DNA of 64,000 nt, from the NCBI RefSeq assembly GCF_019880365.1, contig NZ_CP082271.1, positions 3,968,001-4,032,000 on the forward strand. The letters run 5' to 3'. Shown piece by piece: positions 8,951 to 17,624 of this stretch (within the stretch, counting starts at the first letter, position 1; the number at the start of each line of letters is the position of its first letter). This DNA is from Pseudomonas sp. DNDY-54. Its GTDB lineage: Bacteria > Pseudomonadota > Gammaproteobacteria > Pseudomonadales > Pseudomonadaceae. The notes under the pieces are model-generated. The model ran no database searches. It was not told the DNA's origin and saw nothing but the letters and a program-made list of their open reading frames with translations. Position numbers and translations under genes: made by a program.

Positions 8951-9661
8951 TCAGTCGATACGCTCGAACTTGAGGTCCCAGACCCCGTGCCCCAAGCGCT
9001 CGCCACGGCGTTCGAACTTGGTCGTAGGACGCTCTTGGGGGCGATCAACGTATTGCCCATTTATCGCCTGGTTGCGAAAGCCAGGCGCGACGCTCATGAC
9101 GTCGAGCATATGTTCCGCGTAAGCTTCCCAGTCGGTCGCCATGTGCAATACACCGCCGACCCTGAGTTTCTGTCGCACCAGTTCGGCAAATCCCGGCTGG
9201 ACGATGCGCCGCTTGTGGTGGCGACTTTTGTGCCACGGATCGGGGAAATACAGCAGAACCCGGTCCAGGCTGGCATCGGGGACGCATTCACGCAGCACTT
9301 CAAGCGCATCGCAACTGTAGATCCGGACATTTTTCAGGTTTTGTGACAAAAGCCCGTTTAACAGTGCGCCAACACCAGGCGAGTGCACTTCTACTGCGAT
9401 GAAATCCTGATCCGGTGCCGCCGCAGCCATTTCGAGCGTGGAGTGGCCCATGCCAAAGCCGATTTCAAAGGTTCGCGGTGCTTGACGGCCGAAGACCTGA
9501 TCAAAATCACGCACGCCGTCGGCCAGCTCAAGCCCGAACCGCGGCCAGCCCTGGTCGAGGCCCCGCTGTTGACCTTCGGTCATCCGGCCAGCACGCATCA
9601 CGAAGCTTTTGATGGTGCGCATGCGCCGTTGACCCTCGGGCGGGGGGGTAGTGTCACTCAT
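8951..9661 (-). CDS. trmB: tRNA (guanosine(46)-N7)-methyltransferase TrmB
   Basis: A 236-residue SAM-dependent enzyme that makes m7G46 in the variable loop of tRNAs. The SAM site FEIGFGMGHSTLEMA is followed by IAVEVHSPGVGALL, the conserved YFPDPWHKSRHHKRR segment and a C-terminal substrate loop with TKFERRGERLGHG. Length fits the family. The first codons contain a run of seven C (seven G on the plus strand near 9643-9649), a possible slippage site. It lies 63 bases after thiG, the usual Pseudomonas order. Confidence 0.95.
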   Translation of the reverse strand: MSDTTPPPEGQRRMRTIKSFVMRAGRMTEGQQRGLDQGWPRFGLELADGVRDFDQVFGRQAPRTFEIGFGMGHSTLEMAAAAPDQDFIAVEVHSPGVGALLNGLLSQNLKNVRIYSCDALEVLRECVPDASLDRVLLYFPDPWHKSRHHKRRIVQPGFAELVRQKLRVGGVLHMATDWEAYAEHMLDVMSVAPGFRNQAINGQYVDRPQERPTTKFERRGERLGHGVWDLKFERID

Positions 9662-9724
9662 GAACGAAACCTGCAGATAAACAAGACCCGGCCGCGAACT
9701 CGCAGCCGGAGACGGGCGGAAAAT

Positions 9725-10519
9725 TCAGCGAATCAGGCCTTCCAGAGGCGACGAGGCGCTGGCGTATAGCTTCTTCGGCATGCGCCCGGCCAAGTAGGCC
9801 AAGCGACCCGCTTCAATTGCGTATTTCATCGCTTCGGCCATTAACACGGGGTTTTGGGCGTGGGCAATAGCGCTGTTCATCAGCACCGCCTCACAGCCTA
9901 GCTCCATGGCGATGGTGGCGTCCGATGCGGTACCCACGCCCGCATCGACCAGCACCGGGACCTTTGCTTCTTCAAGAATGATGCGCAGGTTGTACGGGTT
10001 GCAGATGCCCAGGCCGGTACCGATCAGGCCGGCCAGCGGCATGACGGCGATGCAACCCATGTCGGCCAGCTGTCGAGCAATGATCGGATCATCGCTGGTG
10101 TACACCATCACGTCGAAGCCATCCTTGATCAGCACGTCGGCTGCCTTGAGGGTTTCAATGACGTTGGGGAACAGCGTTTTCTGGTCGGCCAGCACTTCAA
10201 GCTTGACCAGCTTATGGCCGTCAAGCAGCTCGCGGGCCAGACGGCAGGTCCGCACCGCCTCGTCGGCGTCGAAGCAACCGGCTGTATTGGGCAGGATGGT
10301 GTAGCGGTCCGGCGAGATCACGTCGAGCAGATTCGGCTCTCCCGGGTTCTGGCCGATGTTGGTGCGACGCACCGCAACCGTGACGATTTCCGCGCCTGAT
10401 GCTTCGATCGCAGCGCGGGTCTCGTCGAGATCCTTGTACTTGCCGGTGCCCACCAACAGGCGCGACTGATAGGTCCGGCCAGCAAGCGTGAAGGGTTTGT
10501 CGTGCGGAACTGGGCTCAT
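9725..10519 (-). CDS. thiG: Thiazole synthase ThiG
   Basis: A 264-residue TIM-barrel enzyme that builds the thiazole phosphate of thiamine from 1-deoxyxylulose 5-phosphate, dehydroglycine and ThiS thiocarboxylate. Visible features are the opening SRLLVGTGKY, the VRRTN segment, LLDGHKLVKLEVLAD with the Schiff-base lysine region, and the phosphate-binding C-terminal VDAGVGTASDATIAMELGC and VLMNSAIA. It follows thiS in the same direction with 84 bases between. No thiC or thiE is in the window. Confidence 0.96.
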   Translation of the reverse strand: MSPVPHDKPFTLAGRTYQSRLLVGTGKYKDLDETRAAIEASGAEIVTVAVRRTNIGQNPGEPNLLDVISPDRYTILPNTAGCFDADEAVRTCRLARELLDGHKLVKLEVLADQKTLFPNVIETLKAADVLIKDGFDVMVYTSDDPIIARQLADMGCIAVMPLAGLIGTGLGICNPYNLRIILEEAKVPVLVDAGVGTASDATIAMELGCEAVLMNSAIAHAQNPVLMAEAMKYAIEAGRLAYLAGRMPKKLYASASSPLEGLIR

Positions 10520-10603
10520 GGAACCATCCTGTTCAGACGTAATGAAACGAGAAATTCGCCGCGACAGAGAGGCGACGTCCAGAAAACAAGGGCGGCCGAA
10601 ACG

Positions 10604-10804
10604 TCAGCCTCCGCCAATCGCGTGCACGACTTCCACCTGATCGCCTTCAACCAACACCGTTGCCGCATGCTGGCTACGCGGCACGATGTCGCGATTGAGC
10701 TCGACCGCCAGGCGACGCCCGGTCAGCTCCAGGCGCTGCAGCAAGTCGGCGACCGACTGACCGTCTGGTAGCTCGTAGCGCTCGCCGTTCAGCTGAATGT
10801 GCAT
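10604..10804 (-). CDS. thiS: Sulfur carrier protein ThiS
   Basis: A 66-residue ubiquitin-like sulfur carrier. It opens with MHIQLNGERYELPDGQS, contains LAVELNRDIVPRSQ and VEGDQVEVVHAIGGG, and ends in the di-glycine tail that is adenylated and thiocarboxylated before donating sulfur to ThiG. I chose the ATG at 10804 because the ubiquitin-like fold begins there; a start seven codons upstream is open but adds no conserved sequence. No TPP riboswitch fold was recognised upstream. Confidence 0.92.
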   Translation of the reverse strand: MHIQLNGERYELPDGQSVADLLQRLELTGRRLAVELNRDIVPRSQHAATVLVEGDQVEVVHAIGGG

Positions 10805-10907
10805 AGGGGTCGCCACCATTGCCAAGGGGCCCGCATTCTAGCCCGATCGGGTCGGACGACCAAGGCGCCGAGCATCGCCGCTCATCCTCTCGGGGGCGTA
10901 CTCCCAG

Positions 10908-11282
10908 TCAGCTGCGAAGATTCCATGCTGCAACCATCAAACACATCCAGCCAGCCAGAAATGCGGTACCGCCGATGGGCGTTATGATCCCAAGCTTAGT
11001 GATGCCCGTAAGGCTGAGCAGGTAAAGACTGCCGGAAAACAACAGCACACCTAGCGCGAAGAGCCACCCTGCAGCCGTTAACGCGCGGCCTGGCGCATGC
11101 ACGGCCAGCAAAGCGACCCCGAACAGCGCCAGTGCGTGGATCAGCTGATAATGCACCCCAGTCTGGAACACAGCCAGATAATCGGCGCTGAGGCGGCTTC
11201 TCAGCCCATGCGCGGCGAAGGCGCCCAACGCCACGCCAGTCAGTCCGAAGAATCCAGCAAGCATAAGAAAAGTACGAATCAT
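10908..11282 (-). CDS. DUF423 family membrane protein (YgdD-like)
   Basis: A 124-residue protein with four hydrophobic helices. It carries the DUF423 signature: an N-terminal helix followed by ALGAFAAHGLRSRL, then TGVHYQLIHALALFGVALL and a late GVLLFSGSLYLLSLTGI. The family is a small inner membrane protein of unknown function (E. coli YgdD). It is divergent from mtgA, with starts 68 bases apart, so the promoters of both must lie in that short space. Confidence 0.9.
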   Translation of the reverse strand: MIRTFLMLAGFFGLTGVALGAFAAHGLRSRLSADYLAVFQTGVHYQLIHALALFGVALLAVHAPGRALTAAGWLFALGVLLFSGSLYLLSLTGITKLGIITPIGGTAFLAGWMCLMVAAWNLRS

Positions 11283-11350
11283 CGGGCGCTTCCAGTCAGG
11301 GGGTATCGACGCCGTTATAATGCCCGTTCCCCCTGGTCGCGACCACGCTC

Positions 11351-12061
11351 ATGCTCCGAACGCTGCTGCGCCGCTTAATCAAATTGCTGTTCTGGCTCAC
11401 CGCATTGTCCGTACTGCTGGTTGCGGTGTTTCGCTGGGTCCCGCCACCAATCACCGGACTTATGGTTGAACGCAAGGTCGAATCCTGGGCCAGCGGTGAA
11501 CCGATCGATCTGCAACGCAGCTGGCGTCCGTGGCAAACGCTGCCGGATGACTTGAAGATGGCAGTGATCGCAGCGGAGGACCAGAAATTCGCCGATCACT
11601 GGGGCTTCGATATCGCCGCCATCCGCGCCGCGTTCGCGCACAACGAGCGGGGCGGTTCACTACGCGGCGCAAGCACACTGAGCCAACAAGTCGCTAAAAA
11701 CTTGTTTCTCTGGTCTGGACGCAGCTGGATACGCAAGGGCCTGGAAGTCTGGTTCACCGGTTGGATCGAGCTGCTGTGGCCGAAACAGCGCATTCTCGAG
11801 GTGTATCTGAACAGCGTTGAATGGGGGGACGGGATATTCGGCGCGCAAGCTGCTGCTCAGCACCATTTCGGCATCGGTGCCTCTTATCTTTCGACGACTC
11901 AGGCCAGCCAGCTTGCGGCCGTGCTGCCTAATCCACGCGAGTGGAATGCAGGGCGGCCCGGCCCGCATGTTCGGCAACGCGCCAGCTGGATTCGTCAGCA
12001 GATGCGTCAACTTGGCGGCAGCCACTACTTGAATCAGCTGCGAATCGCCGAGAAGCGCTGA
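11351..12061 (+). CDS. mtgA: Monofunctional peptidoglycan glycosyltransferase MtgA
   Basis: A 236-residue GT51 enzyme that polymerises lipid II into glycan strands without a transpeptidase domain. One N-terminal membrane anchor (about residues 10-29) precedes the catalytic core. The motifs AAEDQKFADHWGFD (catalytic glutamate), GGSLRGASTLSQQVAKNLFLW, RKGLEVWFTGWIELLWPKQRILEVYLN and the late QASQLAAVLPNP are intact. Length is the family norm. The 272 bases after it hold a short 12-bp palindrome (TAGCCGCGGCTA at 12062-12073) but no gene or clear terminator. Confidence 0.96.
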   Translation: MLRTLLRRLIKLLFWLTALSVLLVAVFRWVPPPITGLMVERKVESWASGEPIDLQRSWRPWQTLPDDLKMAVIAAEDQKFADHWGFDIAAIRAAFAHNERGGSLRGASTLSQQVAKNLFLWSGRSWIRKGLEVWFTGWIELLWPKQRILEVYLNSVEWGDGIFGAQAAAQHHFGIGASYLSTTQASQLAAVLPNPREWNAGRPGPHVRQRASWIRQQMRQLGGSHYLNQLRIAEKR

Positions 12062-12333
12062 TAGCCGCGGCTAGGGTTTGCGGTGTAGCCCAGCATCAGT
12101 TCAGCAACGCCTCGTACCATCGAGCCGCATTCCACAAGACAAAGCGCATACGCTCATAACAGCCGAGCACGGCCAGACGGACCGTTATGGCAGTGCGCCA
12201 TCGCAACGAGTAAGCTGCAGTTGAGCTGTTGCGAGATGCCGGGCCGAGCCCCGGATGCAGGACGGTACGTCAACAGACCAGACCTGCGACCACCTTCTCG
12301 CTCACTCGCCACTGAACGCATGGCATCGATAGC

Positions 12334-14892
12334 ATGAGCGAAACTGCAATCCACTCACCTCTAAACAAGGTGCAGCAATCCTTCCACTGGCGTAGCAGCA
12401 TTGCGTGGCTCGTCTTGGTATTCACCCTGCTCGTTCAATTGGCGATCCTGCAGCACCTGAAGCTGAAAGAAGATCGCGCGGCCCGTCAACAGTTCGACTT
12501 TCTCGTTGAGACCACGGTTGAAGCCATCGGCAAACGCATGGTTGACCATGAGCAGATCTTGCTCGGCGCGGCCGGTCTGTTCGATGTCAGCGGTGAGGTC
12601 TCGCGTGCTCAATGGCGGTCTTATAACGAACGCCTACAGCTGGCCGAGCGCTACCCCGGCATACAAGGCGTGGGATTCGCCAAGGCAGTGCGGCCAGAGG
12701 CGCTGGAGGCGCATATACAGAGCATTCGTAATGAAGGTTTCGCCAACTACGAGGTGTATCCCCCAGCTGGCAACTCATCTCTACGCACCCCCATCGTTTA
12801 CCTTGAGCCTTTCAACGACCGCAACCTTGCGGCGTTCGGCTATGACATGTTCGCCGAACCGGTGCGCCAACAGGCCATGCAGCAGGCGGCCGAAACCGGA
12901 CAACCACACATCACCGGTAGAGTCCGGTTACGCCAGGAAACCCACGGCAAGATCCAGGCTGGCGTTCTGATGTACGTACCGCTGTACGAGCCAGGCAGAC
13001 CGGTCGCCTCCATTGAAGAGCGTATGCAGGCGCTTCAGGGGTTTGTCTACAGCCCGTATCGGATGGATGACCTGATGCGCGGCATCCTGGGCGCAGCCGA
13101 TCCGAACCTCAGCCTGCATATCTATGCCGGCGATACCGAGGACCCGGACAGCCTGATCTTCGCCAGCCGAGACGTGCCCCACGCCGAACCTAGCCAATAC
13201 CGTGAAGTCATCCGACTCGACCTTTATGGCCAAACCTGGACGCTGCGGTTGGAAAGCCTGCCGGCATTCGATGCTTTTTTTCATACCAATAACGAGCTGG
13301 TAATCGGTCTGGGAATCGGCCTGAGCCTGCTGCTTTTCTTCCTGACGTCGTCACTCTCGCTCAGACGCAGCCGTGCCGAGGCGCTAGCGGAGGAGATGAC
13401 GGAGCACATCCGGGAGAACAAGCGTGCCCTCCAGCTCAGCGAAGAGCGACTCAGCCTCGCACTAAAGGGCAGCAACGATGGGCTCTGGGACATGAATCTT
13501 GACGCCGGAACGTTCTACGCATCGCCGCGCGCTTGGCACATGCTCGGCTATCGCCCCGGCGAACTGCAATCAGATCTGACGCTATGGGAGCGGCTAATGC
13601 CGCCTGCGGACGTGCGCCAGGCGAAGGCACAGCTGGCACAGACCATGCTCTCAGCTGTCGATCACTTCACCACCGAGCTGCGTTTTCAGCACAAAAGCGG
13701 CACGGTGGTCCCGGTGTTGATCCGCGGCTATATCCAGCGAGACCGGAACGGTCAGCCGCTACGCATCAGCGGGACCAGCATGGACCTGACCGAGCACAAG
13801 CGCATTGAACAGATGAAGGATCAATTCGTCTCGACCGTCAGCCACGAACTGCGCACACCCTTGACCTCCATCAGCGGCGCGCTCGGCCTGGTGAACGGCG
13901 GCGCATTGGGCGAGGTGCCGGGCTCCATGCGGGAGATGCTCGAAATCGCCCATCGCAACAGCCTGCGCCTGGGCTACCTCATCGACGACTTGCTGGATAT
14001 GGAAAAGATTGCGGCCGGCAAGATGGCGTTCGACATGCGCGAGCACTCGCTTGGCCGGTTGTTGGAAGAAGCACTTGCCAGCAACCAGGCTTTCGCCGCG
14101 CATTACGGTGTGAACTGCGTGTTGCGCAACCCGGCGCCGGTGAACGTCTGGATCGATGGCCTGCGCCTGCAGCAAGTGCTGGCCAACTTCTTATCGAATG
14201 CCATCAAATACACGCCCGAAGGCGGCGAAGTGACCCTGCACTGCACCCTCACCGACGCCGGCCATGTACGCATCAACGTCACCGATCAAGGCCCGGGCAT
14301 CGCGCCAAGCTTTCAAACCCGAGTATTTGAGAAATTCGCCCAAGCCGACGGCTCCGACAGCCGTCAAAAAGGTGGTACCGGACTGGGCCTCGCCATCACC
14401 AAGGAATTTATCGAGCGCATGGGCGGCCGGGTCGGTTTCGACACTTCAGAAGGCCACGGTACAACCTTCTGGTGCGAGCTGCCGGTGCTTGAAGCCAGCA
14501 CCTCGTCCGCCGATCAGGGTCAGCCGCGCCTGCTGGTCATCGAAGACGAACCGGACACGGGACGCCTGTTGCACCTGATGCTGCGTGATGCCGGTTACGC
14601 CGTTGATCGCGTGCAGAGCCTGCATGCTGCACGTAGCAAGCTCGCCACTACACGCTATGAGGCGTTGACGCTCGACCTGCATCTACCCGATGGCAGCGGA
14701 CGCGAATTGATCGACGAGGTACGCAGCAACCCAGTGACGCGGGACGTGCCAATCATCGTGATCTCGGCGGCGAGCCAGTTCGACCAGCATGATGGGGATA
14801 CCGGCATCATCTGGTTGCACAAACCCATCAGCGCGGCGCAACTATTAATCGCCCTCACCGACTCGCTGGAACACGCCAGGCCATTCCCCTGA
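12334..14892 (+). CDS. Hybrid sensor histidine kinase (CHASE-PAS-HisKA-HATPase-REC)
   Basis: An 852-residue membrane sensor. Order: TM1 (about 22-42), a periplasmic CHASE domain (about 75-290, with GFAKAVRPEALEAH and FANYEVYPP), TM2 (about 325-345), a PAS/PAC module (about 370-490), HisKA with the phospho-acceptor His504 in VSTVSHELRTPL, HATPase boxes (NFLSNAIKYTP, DQGPGI, GTGLGLAI) and a C-terminal receiver with Asp781 in TLDLHLPDG. CHASE domains bind small extracellular ligands such as cytokinins in plants; the ligand here is unknown. No response regulator, Hpt or output gene is adjacent, so the kinase is an orphan, probably feeding a phosphorelay elsewhere. Confidence 0.93.
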   Translation: MSETAIHSPLNKVQQSFHWRSSIAWLVLVFTLLVQLAILQHLKLKEDRAARQQFDFLVETTVEAIGKRMVDHEQILLGAAGLFDVSGEVSRAQWRSYNERLQLAERYPGIQGVGFAKAVRPEALEAHIQSIRNEGFANYEVYPPAGNSSLRTPIVYLEPFNDRNLAAFGYDMFAEPVRQQAMQQAAETGQPHITGRVRLRQETHGKIQAGVLMYVPLYEPGRPVASIEERMQALQGFVYSPYRMDDLMRGILGAADPNLSLHIYAGDTEDPDSLIFASRDVPHAEPSQYREVIRLDLYGQTWTLRLESLPAFDAFFHTNNELVIGLGIGLSLLLFFLTSSLSLRRSRAEALAEEMTEHIRENKRALQLSEERLSLALKGSNDGLWDMNLDAGTFYASPRAWHMLGYRPGELQSDLTLWERLMPPADVRQAKAQLAQTMLSAVDHFTTELRFQHKSGTVVPVLIRGYIQRDRNGQPLRISGTSMDLTEHKRIEQMKDQFVSTVSHELRTPLTSISGALGLVNGGALGEVPGSMREMLEIAHRNSLRLGYLIDDLLDMEKIAAGKMAFDMREHSLGRLLEEALASNQAFAAHYGVNCVLRNPAPVNVWIDGLRLQQVLANFLSNAIKYTPEGGEVTLHCTLTDAGHVRINVTDQGPGIAPSFQTRVFEKFAQADGSDSRQKGGTGLGLAITKEFIERMGGRVGFDTSEGHGTTFWCELPVLEASTSSADQGQPRLLVIEDEPDTGRLLHLMLRDAGYAVDRVQSLHAARSKLATTRYEALTLDLHLPDGSGRELIDEVRSNPVTRDVPIIVISAASQFDQHDGDTGIIWLHKPISAAQLLIALTDSLEHARPFP

Positions 14893-14935
14893 CCTAAGCG
14901 CTAACTCAGGGCCACCAATCGACAGGCATAAAAAA

Positions 14936-14957
14936 AGGCGCTGCAATCGCAGCGCCT
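14936..14957 (-). terminator. Rho-independent terminator of rpoH
   Basis: A perfect 9-bp stem (aggcgctgc at 14936-14944, gcagcgcct at 14949-14957) with loop AATC. On the minus strand it is followed by TTTTTTATG, so it terminates transcription from rpoH. It lies 22 bases beyond the rpoH stop and may also stop read-through from the kinase gene. Confidence 0.9.
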
Positions 14958-14979
14958 CGGCACGTCTGAACCACTCGAA

Positions 14980-15834
14980 TCAGGCCTGAATCGACCCCTT
15001 GAGCTTGTTCATCGCGTTCTTTTCGAGCTGTCGAATCCGCTCTGCAGATACTCCGTATTTCGCGGCGAGATCATGCAGGGTCGCCTTGTTATCGCTCAAC
15101 CACCGTTGCTGGAGAATATCCCGACTACGCTCGTCCAGCGTCTCCAGCGCCTCGTGAAGGCTGGAGTTGGAGCTATCACTCCAATCGGCGTCCTCAAGTT
15201 GCCGCGCCGGATCGTAACGATGGTCTTCCAGGTAATGCGCCGGTGACTGGTAAGCGCTGTCGTCATCCGCATCGGCCGACGGATCGAACGCCATGTCGTG
15301 CCCCGTCAAACGGCTTTCCATCTCGCGGACTTCGCGGGCCTCGACGCCGAGGCTGTCGGCAACGCGTTCGACCTCTTCGTTATTCAACCAGGCCAAGCGC
15401 TTTTTCTGGCTGCGCAGATTAAAGAACAGCTTGCGCTGCGCCTTGGTGGTAGCGACTTTGACGATGCGCCAGTTGCGCAGAATGAATTCGTGTATTTCCG
15501 CCTTGATCCAATGCACGGCAAAGGACACCAGACGTACACCCATTTCAGGGTTGAAACGCTTGACCGCCTTCATCAGGCCGACGTTGCCTTCCTGGATCAG
15601 GTCGGCCTGAGCCAGCCCATAACCCGAATAACTGCGAGCGATGTGCACGACGAAGCGCAGGTGGGCAAGCACCATCTGGCGAGCGGCCTCGAGGTCCTGA
15701 TGATAAAACAGACGCCCGGCCAGATCGCGTTCCTGCTCGACCGTAAGCAGCGGAATGCTGTTGACCGTCTGCACGTAGGCCTCGAGATTCGCTCCCGGGA
15801 CTAGGGCTTGAACAGGTTGCAGATTTGTAGTCAT
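14980..15834 (-). CDS. rpoH: RNA polymerase sigma-32 factor RpoH
   Basis: A 284-residue heat-shock sigma factor that directs transcription of chaperone and protease genes. Region 2 contains AHLRFVVHIARSYSGYGLAQADLIQEGNVGL-type sequence and the HWIKAEIHEFILRNWR helix. The diagnostic RpoH box QRKLFFNLR follows, and the region 4.2 helix-turn-helix is LHDLAAKYGVSAERIRQLE. GGAGGATCTGC before the ATG gives a strong ribosome site. It follows ftsX, as in most gammaproteobacteria, but has its own promoter region of 110 bases. Translation control by mRNA structure is known for rpoH; the 5' region shows the short hairpin GCAGTgctaaACTGC. Confidence 0.96.
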   Translation of the reverse strand: MTTNLQPVQALVPGANLEAYVQTVNSIPLLTVEQERDLAGRLFYHQDLEAARQMVLAHLRFVVHIARSYSGYGLAQADLIQEGNVGLMKAVKRFNPEMGVRLVSFAVHWIKAEIHEFILRNWRIVKVATTKAQRKLFFNLRSQKKRLAWLNNEEVERVADSLGVEAREVREMESRLTGHDMAFDPSADADDDSAYQSPAHYLEDHRYDPARQLEDADWSDSSNSSLHEALETLDERSRDILQQRWLSDNKATLHDLAAKYGVSAERIRQLEKNAMNKLKGSIQA

Positions 15835-15879
15835 GCAGATCCTCCAATAATGAAGCTGCAGCAGTTTAGCACTGCCGCG

Positions 15880-15908
15880 TGAGACCGCAAGCCTGTGGAA
15901 AAGTTTCC
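15880..15908 (-). promoter_or_regulatory. Candidate AlgU (sigma-E type) promoter of rpoH
   Basis: On the minus strand GGAAACTT (15908-15901) is separated by 16 bases from TCTCA (15884-15880), 46 bases before the rpoH ATG. This resembles the AlgU/sigma-E consensus GAACTT-N16/17-TCTGA. P. aeruginosa rpoH is known to have an AlgU-dependent promoter, which supports the call. Other rpoH promoters probably exist in the same region but I cannot place them with confidence. Confidence 0.55.
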
Positions 15909-15945
15909 TTACAGCCTCATAAAAGCGATTTAAATCAGCGGGTTA

Positions 15946-16956
15946 TCAGCGCGGTGCAAGTTCGTTTAGATGCCTTGCGACAGCCAACCATGCGCCGATA
16001 TAACCCAGCAACACGGCGCCAAGCACCAAAGACACGGCATCATCGGCCGGCACACCGGCCAAACTAAAGTCGCTGCCATACAGTCCGGCCAACCCGACAA
16101 CCGCCTCGTTCAGCCAGCCCAAGCCATAAGCCAGCAGCAACCAGGCAATCAACCCGGCACCCAATCCATACAAAGCGCCCATGTACAGAAAGGGACGCCG
16201 AACGTAACCATCGGTTCCGCCGACCAGCTTGACCACCTCGATCTCGGTGCGTCGGTTTTCGATGTGCAGACGAATGGTGTTTCCGATCACCAGCAGCAGC
16301 GTCGCGATGAGCAACAGGCTGAGGCCGAAGACAAACCGATCGCCCAGCTTCAGGATTGCCGTGAGCCGCTCAACCCAGAGCAGATCCAGCTGAGCCTGCT
16401 CGACACCTGGCAGCTCCGCCAGACGCTGACGCAACGTTTCAAGATTGTCGCGATCGATCTCGCTGGGCGTCACCACGATCACACCAGGCAACGGATTGTC
16501 GGGCAATTCGCGCAATGCTTCACCGAGCCCGGACAGTTGCTGAAACTCCTCAAGTGCCTGTTCGCGACTGATCCAGTTGGCCTCGGATACATCCGGCATC
16601 TGGATAATCTGTTCGCGAAGCGCCTGGCCCTGCTGCGCATTCACCTCCAACTGCATGTACAGCGAAATCTGCGCCGCACGCTGCCAGGACCCACCGAGGC
16701 GCTCGACATTATCGAGCAACAGCGCCAACCCCATGGGCAGGCTCAACGCAACCGCCATGACCAGACAGGTAAAGAAGCTGCCGATGGGTTGCTTGATCAA
16801 CCGGCCGACACTGTCGACGACGCTGGCGCGATGACTTTCCACCCAGGCATGGAACAGTGTCTTGAAATCCGGCTCGTCGCTTCTAGGCTGTTCCGGCTTG
16901 TTACGCACACCACCGGCACGTTCGGCTGGATTGGGGTTCTGTTCGGACGAGCTCAT
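15946..16956 (-). CDS. ftsX: Cell division protein FtsX
   Basis: A 336-residue permease-like subunit of FtsEX, which controls septal peptidoglycan hydrolase activation and divisome assembly. A hydrophilic N-terminal tail of about 55 residues is followed by TM1 (about 58-80), a periplasmic loop of about 110 residues and three further membrane helices with the conserved IEVVKLVGGTDGYVRRPF segment. The long polar N-terminal tail is usual for Pseudomonas. Its start overlaps the ftsE stop by four bases. Confidence 0.95.
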   Translation of the reverse strand: MSSSEQNPNPAERAGGVRNKPEQPRSDEPDFKTLFHAWVESHRASVVDSVGRLIKQPIGSFFTCLVMAVALSLPMGLALLLDNVERLGGSWQRAAQISLYMQLEVNAQQGQALREQIIQMPDVSEANWISREQALEEFQQLSGLGEALRELPDNPLPGVIVVTPSEIDRDNLETLRQRLAELPGVEQAQLDLLWVERLTAILKLGDRFVFGLSLLLIATLLLVIGNTIRLHIENRRTEIEVVKLVGGTDGYVRRPFLYMGALYGLGAGLIAWLLLAYGLGWLNEAVVGLAGLYGSDFSLAGVPADDAVSLVLGAVLLGYIGAWLAVARHLNELAPR

Positions 16957-17624
16957 CGTGCGGCCTCCCCGTCACCGATTAGACGCCCACGCTGCAGGGT
17001 CAGCATGCGATGGCGCATGCGAGCAATCAGCGCCAGATCGTGGCTGGCGATCAGCACGGTGGTGCCGAGGCGATTGATGTCTTCGAATACACCCATGATT
17101 TCTGCTGCCAGACGCGGGTCAAGGTTGCCGGTCGGTTCATCGGCGAGCAGCAGCGCCGGACGGTGGACCACGGCGCGGGCGATGCCTACACGCTGCTGTT
17201 GCCCAGTCGAAAGGTCCGATGGGTATTGCAACGCCTTGTCTTTGAGACTGACGCGCTCCAGCGCGGTCATGACGCGCTGGCCGATTTCGCGCTTGTTCAA
17301 ACCAAGGATCTGCAGCGGCAGCGCCGCGTTATCAAAAACGGTGCGATCGAACAGCAGCTGGTGATTCTGGAACACCACGCCGATCTGCCGGCGGAGGAAG
17401 GGAATCTGAGCGTTGCTGATTCGCGACAGGTCCTGGCCCGCCAGCAGCAGCTTGCCGCTGGTGGGCCGCTCCATCGCTAGCAGCAGACGCAACAAGGTGC
17501 TCTTGCCGGCGCCAGAGTGGCCCGTGACGAACAGGAACTCACCGCGCTGCACATGGAATGACAGCTCATGTAGCCCGGTATGGCCGTTGGGATAGCGCTT
17601 GCCGACCTGCTCGAATCGGATCAT
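16953..17624 (-). CDS. ftsE: Cell division ATP-binding protein FtsE
   Basis: A 223-residue ABC-type ATPase partner of FtsX. Walker A is GHSGAGKSTLL, the Q-loop lies in FQNHQLLFDRTV, the signature is LSTGQQQRV and Walker B is ALLLADEPTGNLD, followed by SHD with the switch histidine. ATP hydrolysis is coupled through FtsX to amidase activation at the septum. It overlaps both neighbours by four bases, so the three genes are translationally coupled. Confidence 0.96.
   Translation of the reverse strand: MIRFEQVGKRYPNGHTGLHELSFHVQRGEFLFVTGHSGAGKSTLLRLLLAMERPTSGKLLLAGQDLSRISNAQIPFLRRQIGVVFQNHQLLFDRTVFDNAALPLQILGLNKREIGQRVMTALERVSLKDKALQYPSDLSTGQQQRVGIARAVVHRPALLLADEPTGNLDPRLAAEIMGVFEDINRLGTTVLIASHDLALIARMRHRMLTLQRGRLIGDGEAAR

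Noticed and set aside
9638..9652. Run of seven G in the trmB 5' end as a phase-variation site
   Set aside because: The frame is intact and the run encodes ordinary proline codons in a poorly conserved N-terminus; nothing else suggests switching.
10805..10907. TPP riboswitch ahead of thiS
   Set aside because: No conserved TPP-riboswitch core (such as CUGAGA or the ACCUGAUC-type segment) was seen in the gap.
15970..17364. 464-codon plus-strand frame opposite ftsX and ftsE
   Set aside because: Antisense shadow of two unmistakable genes.
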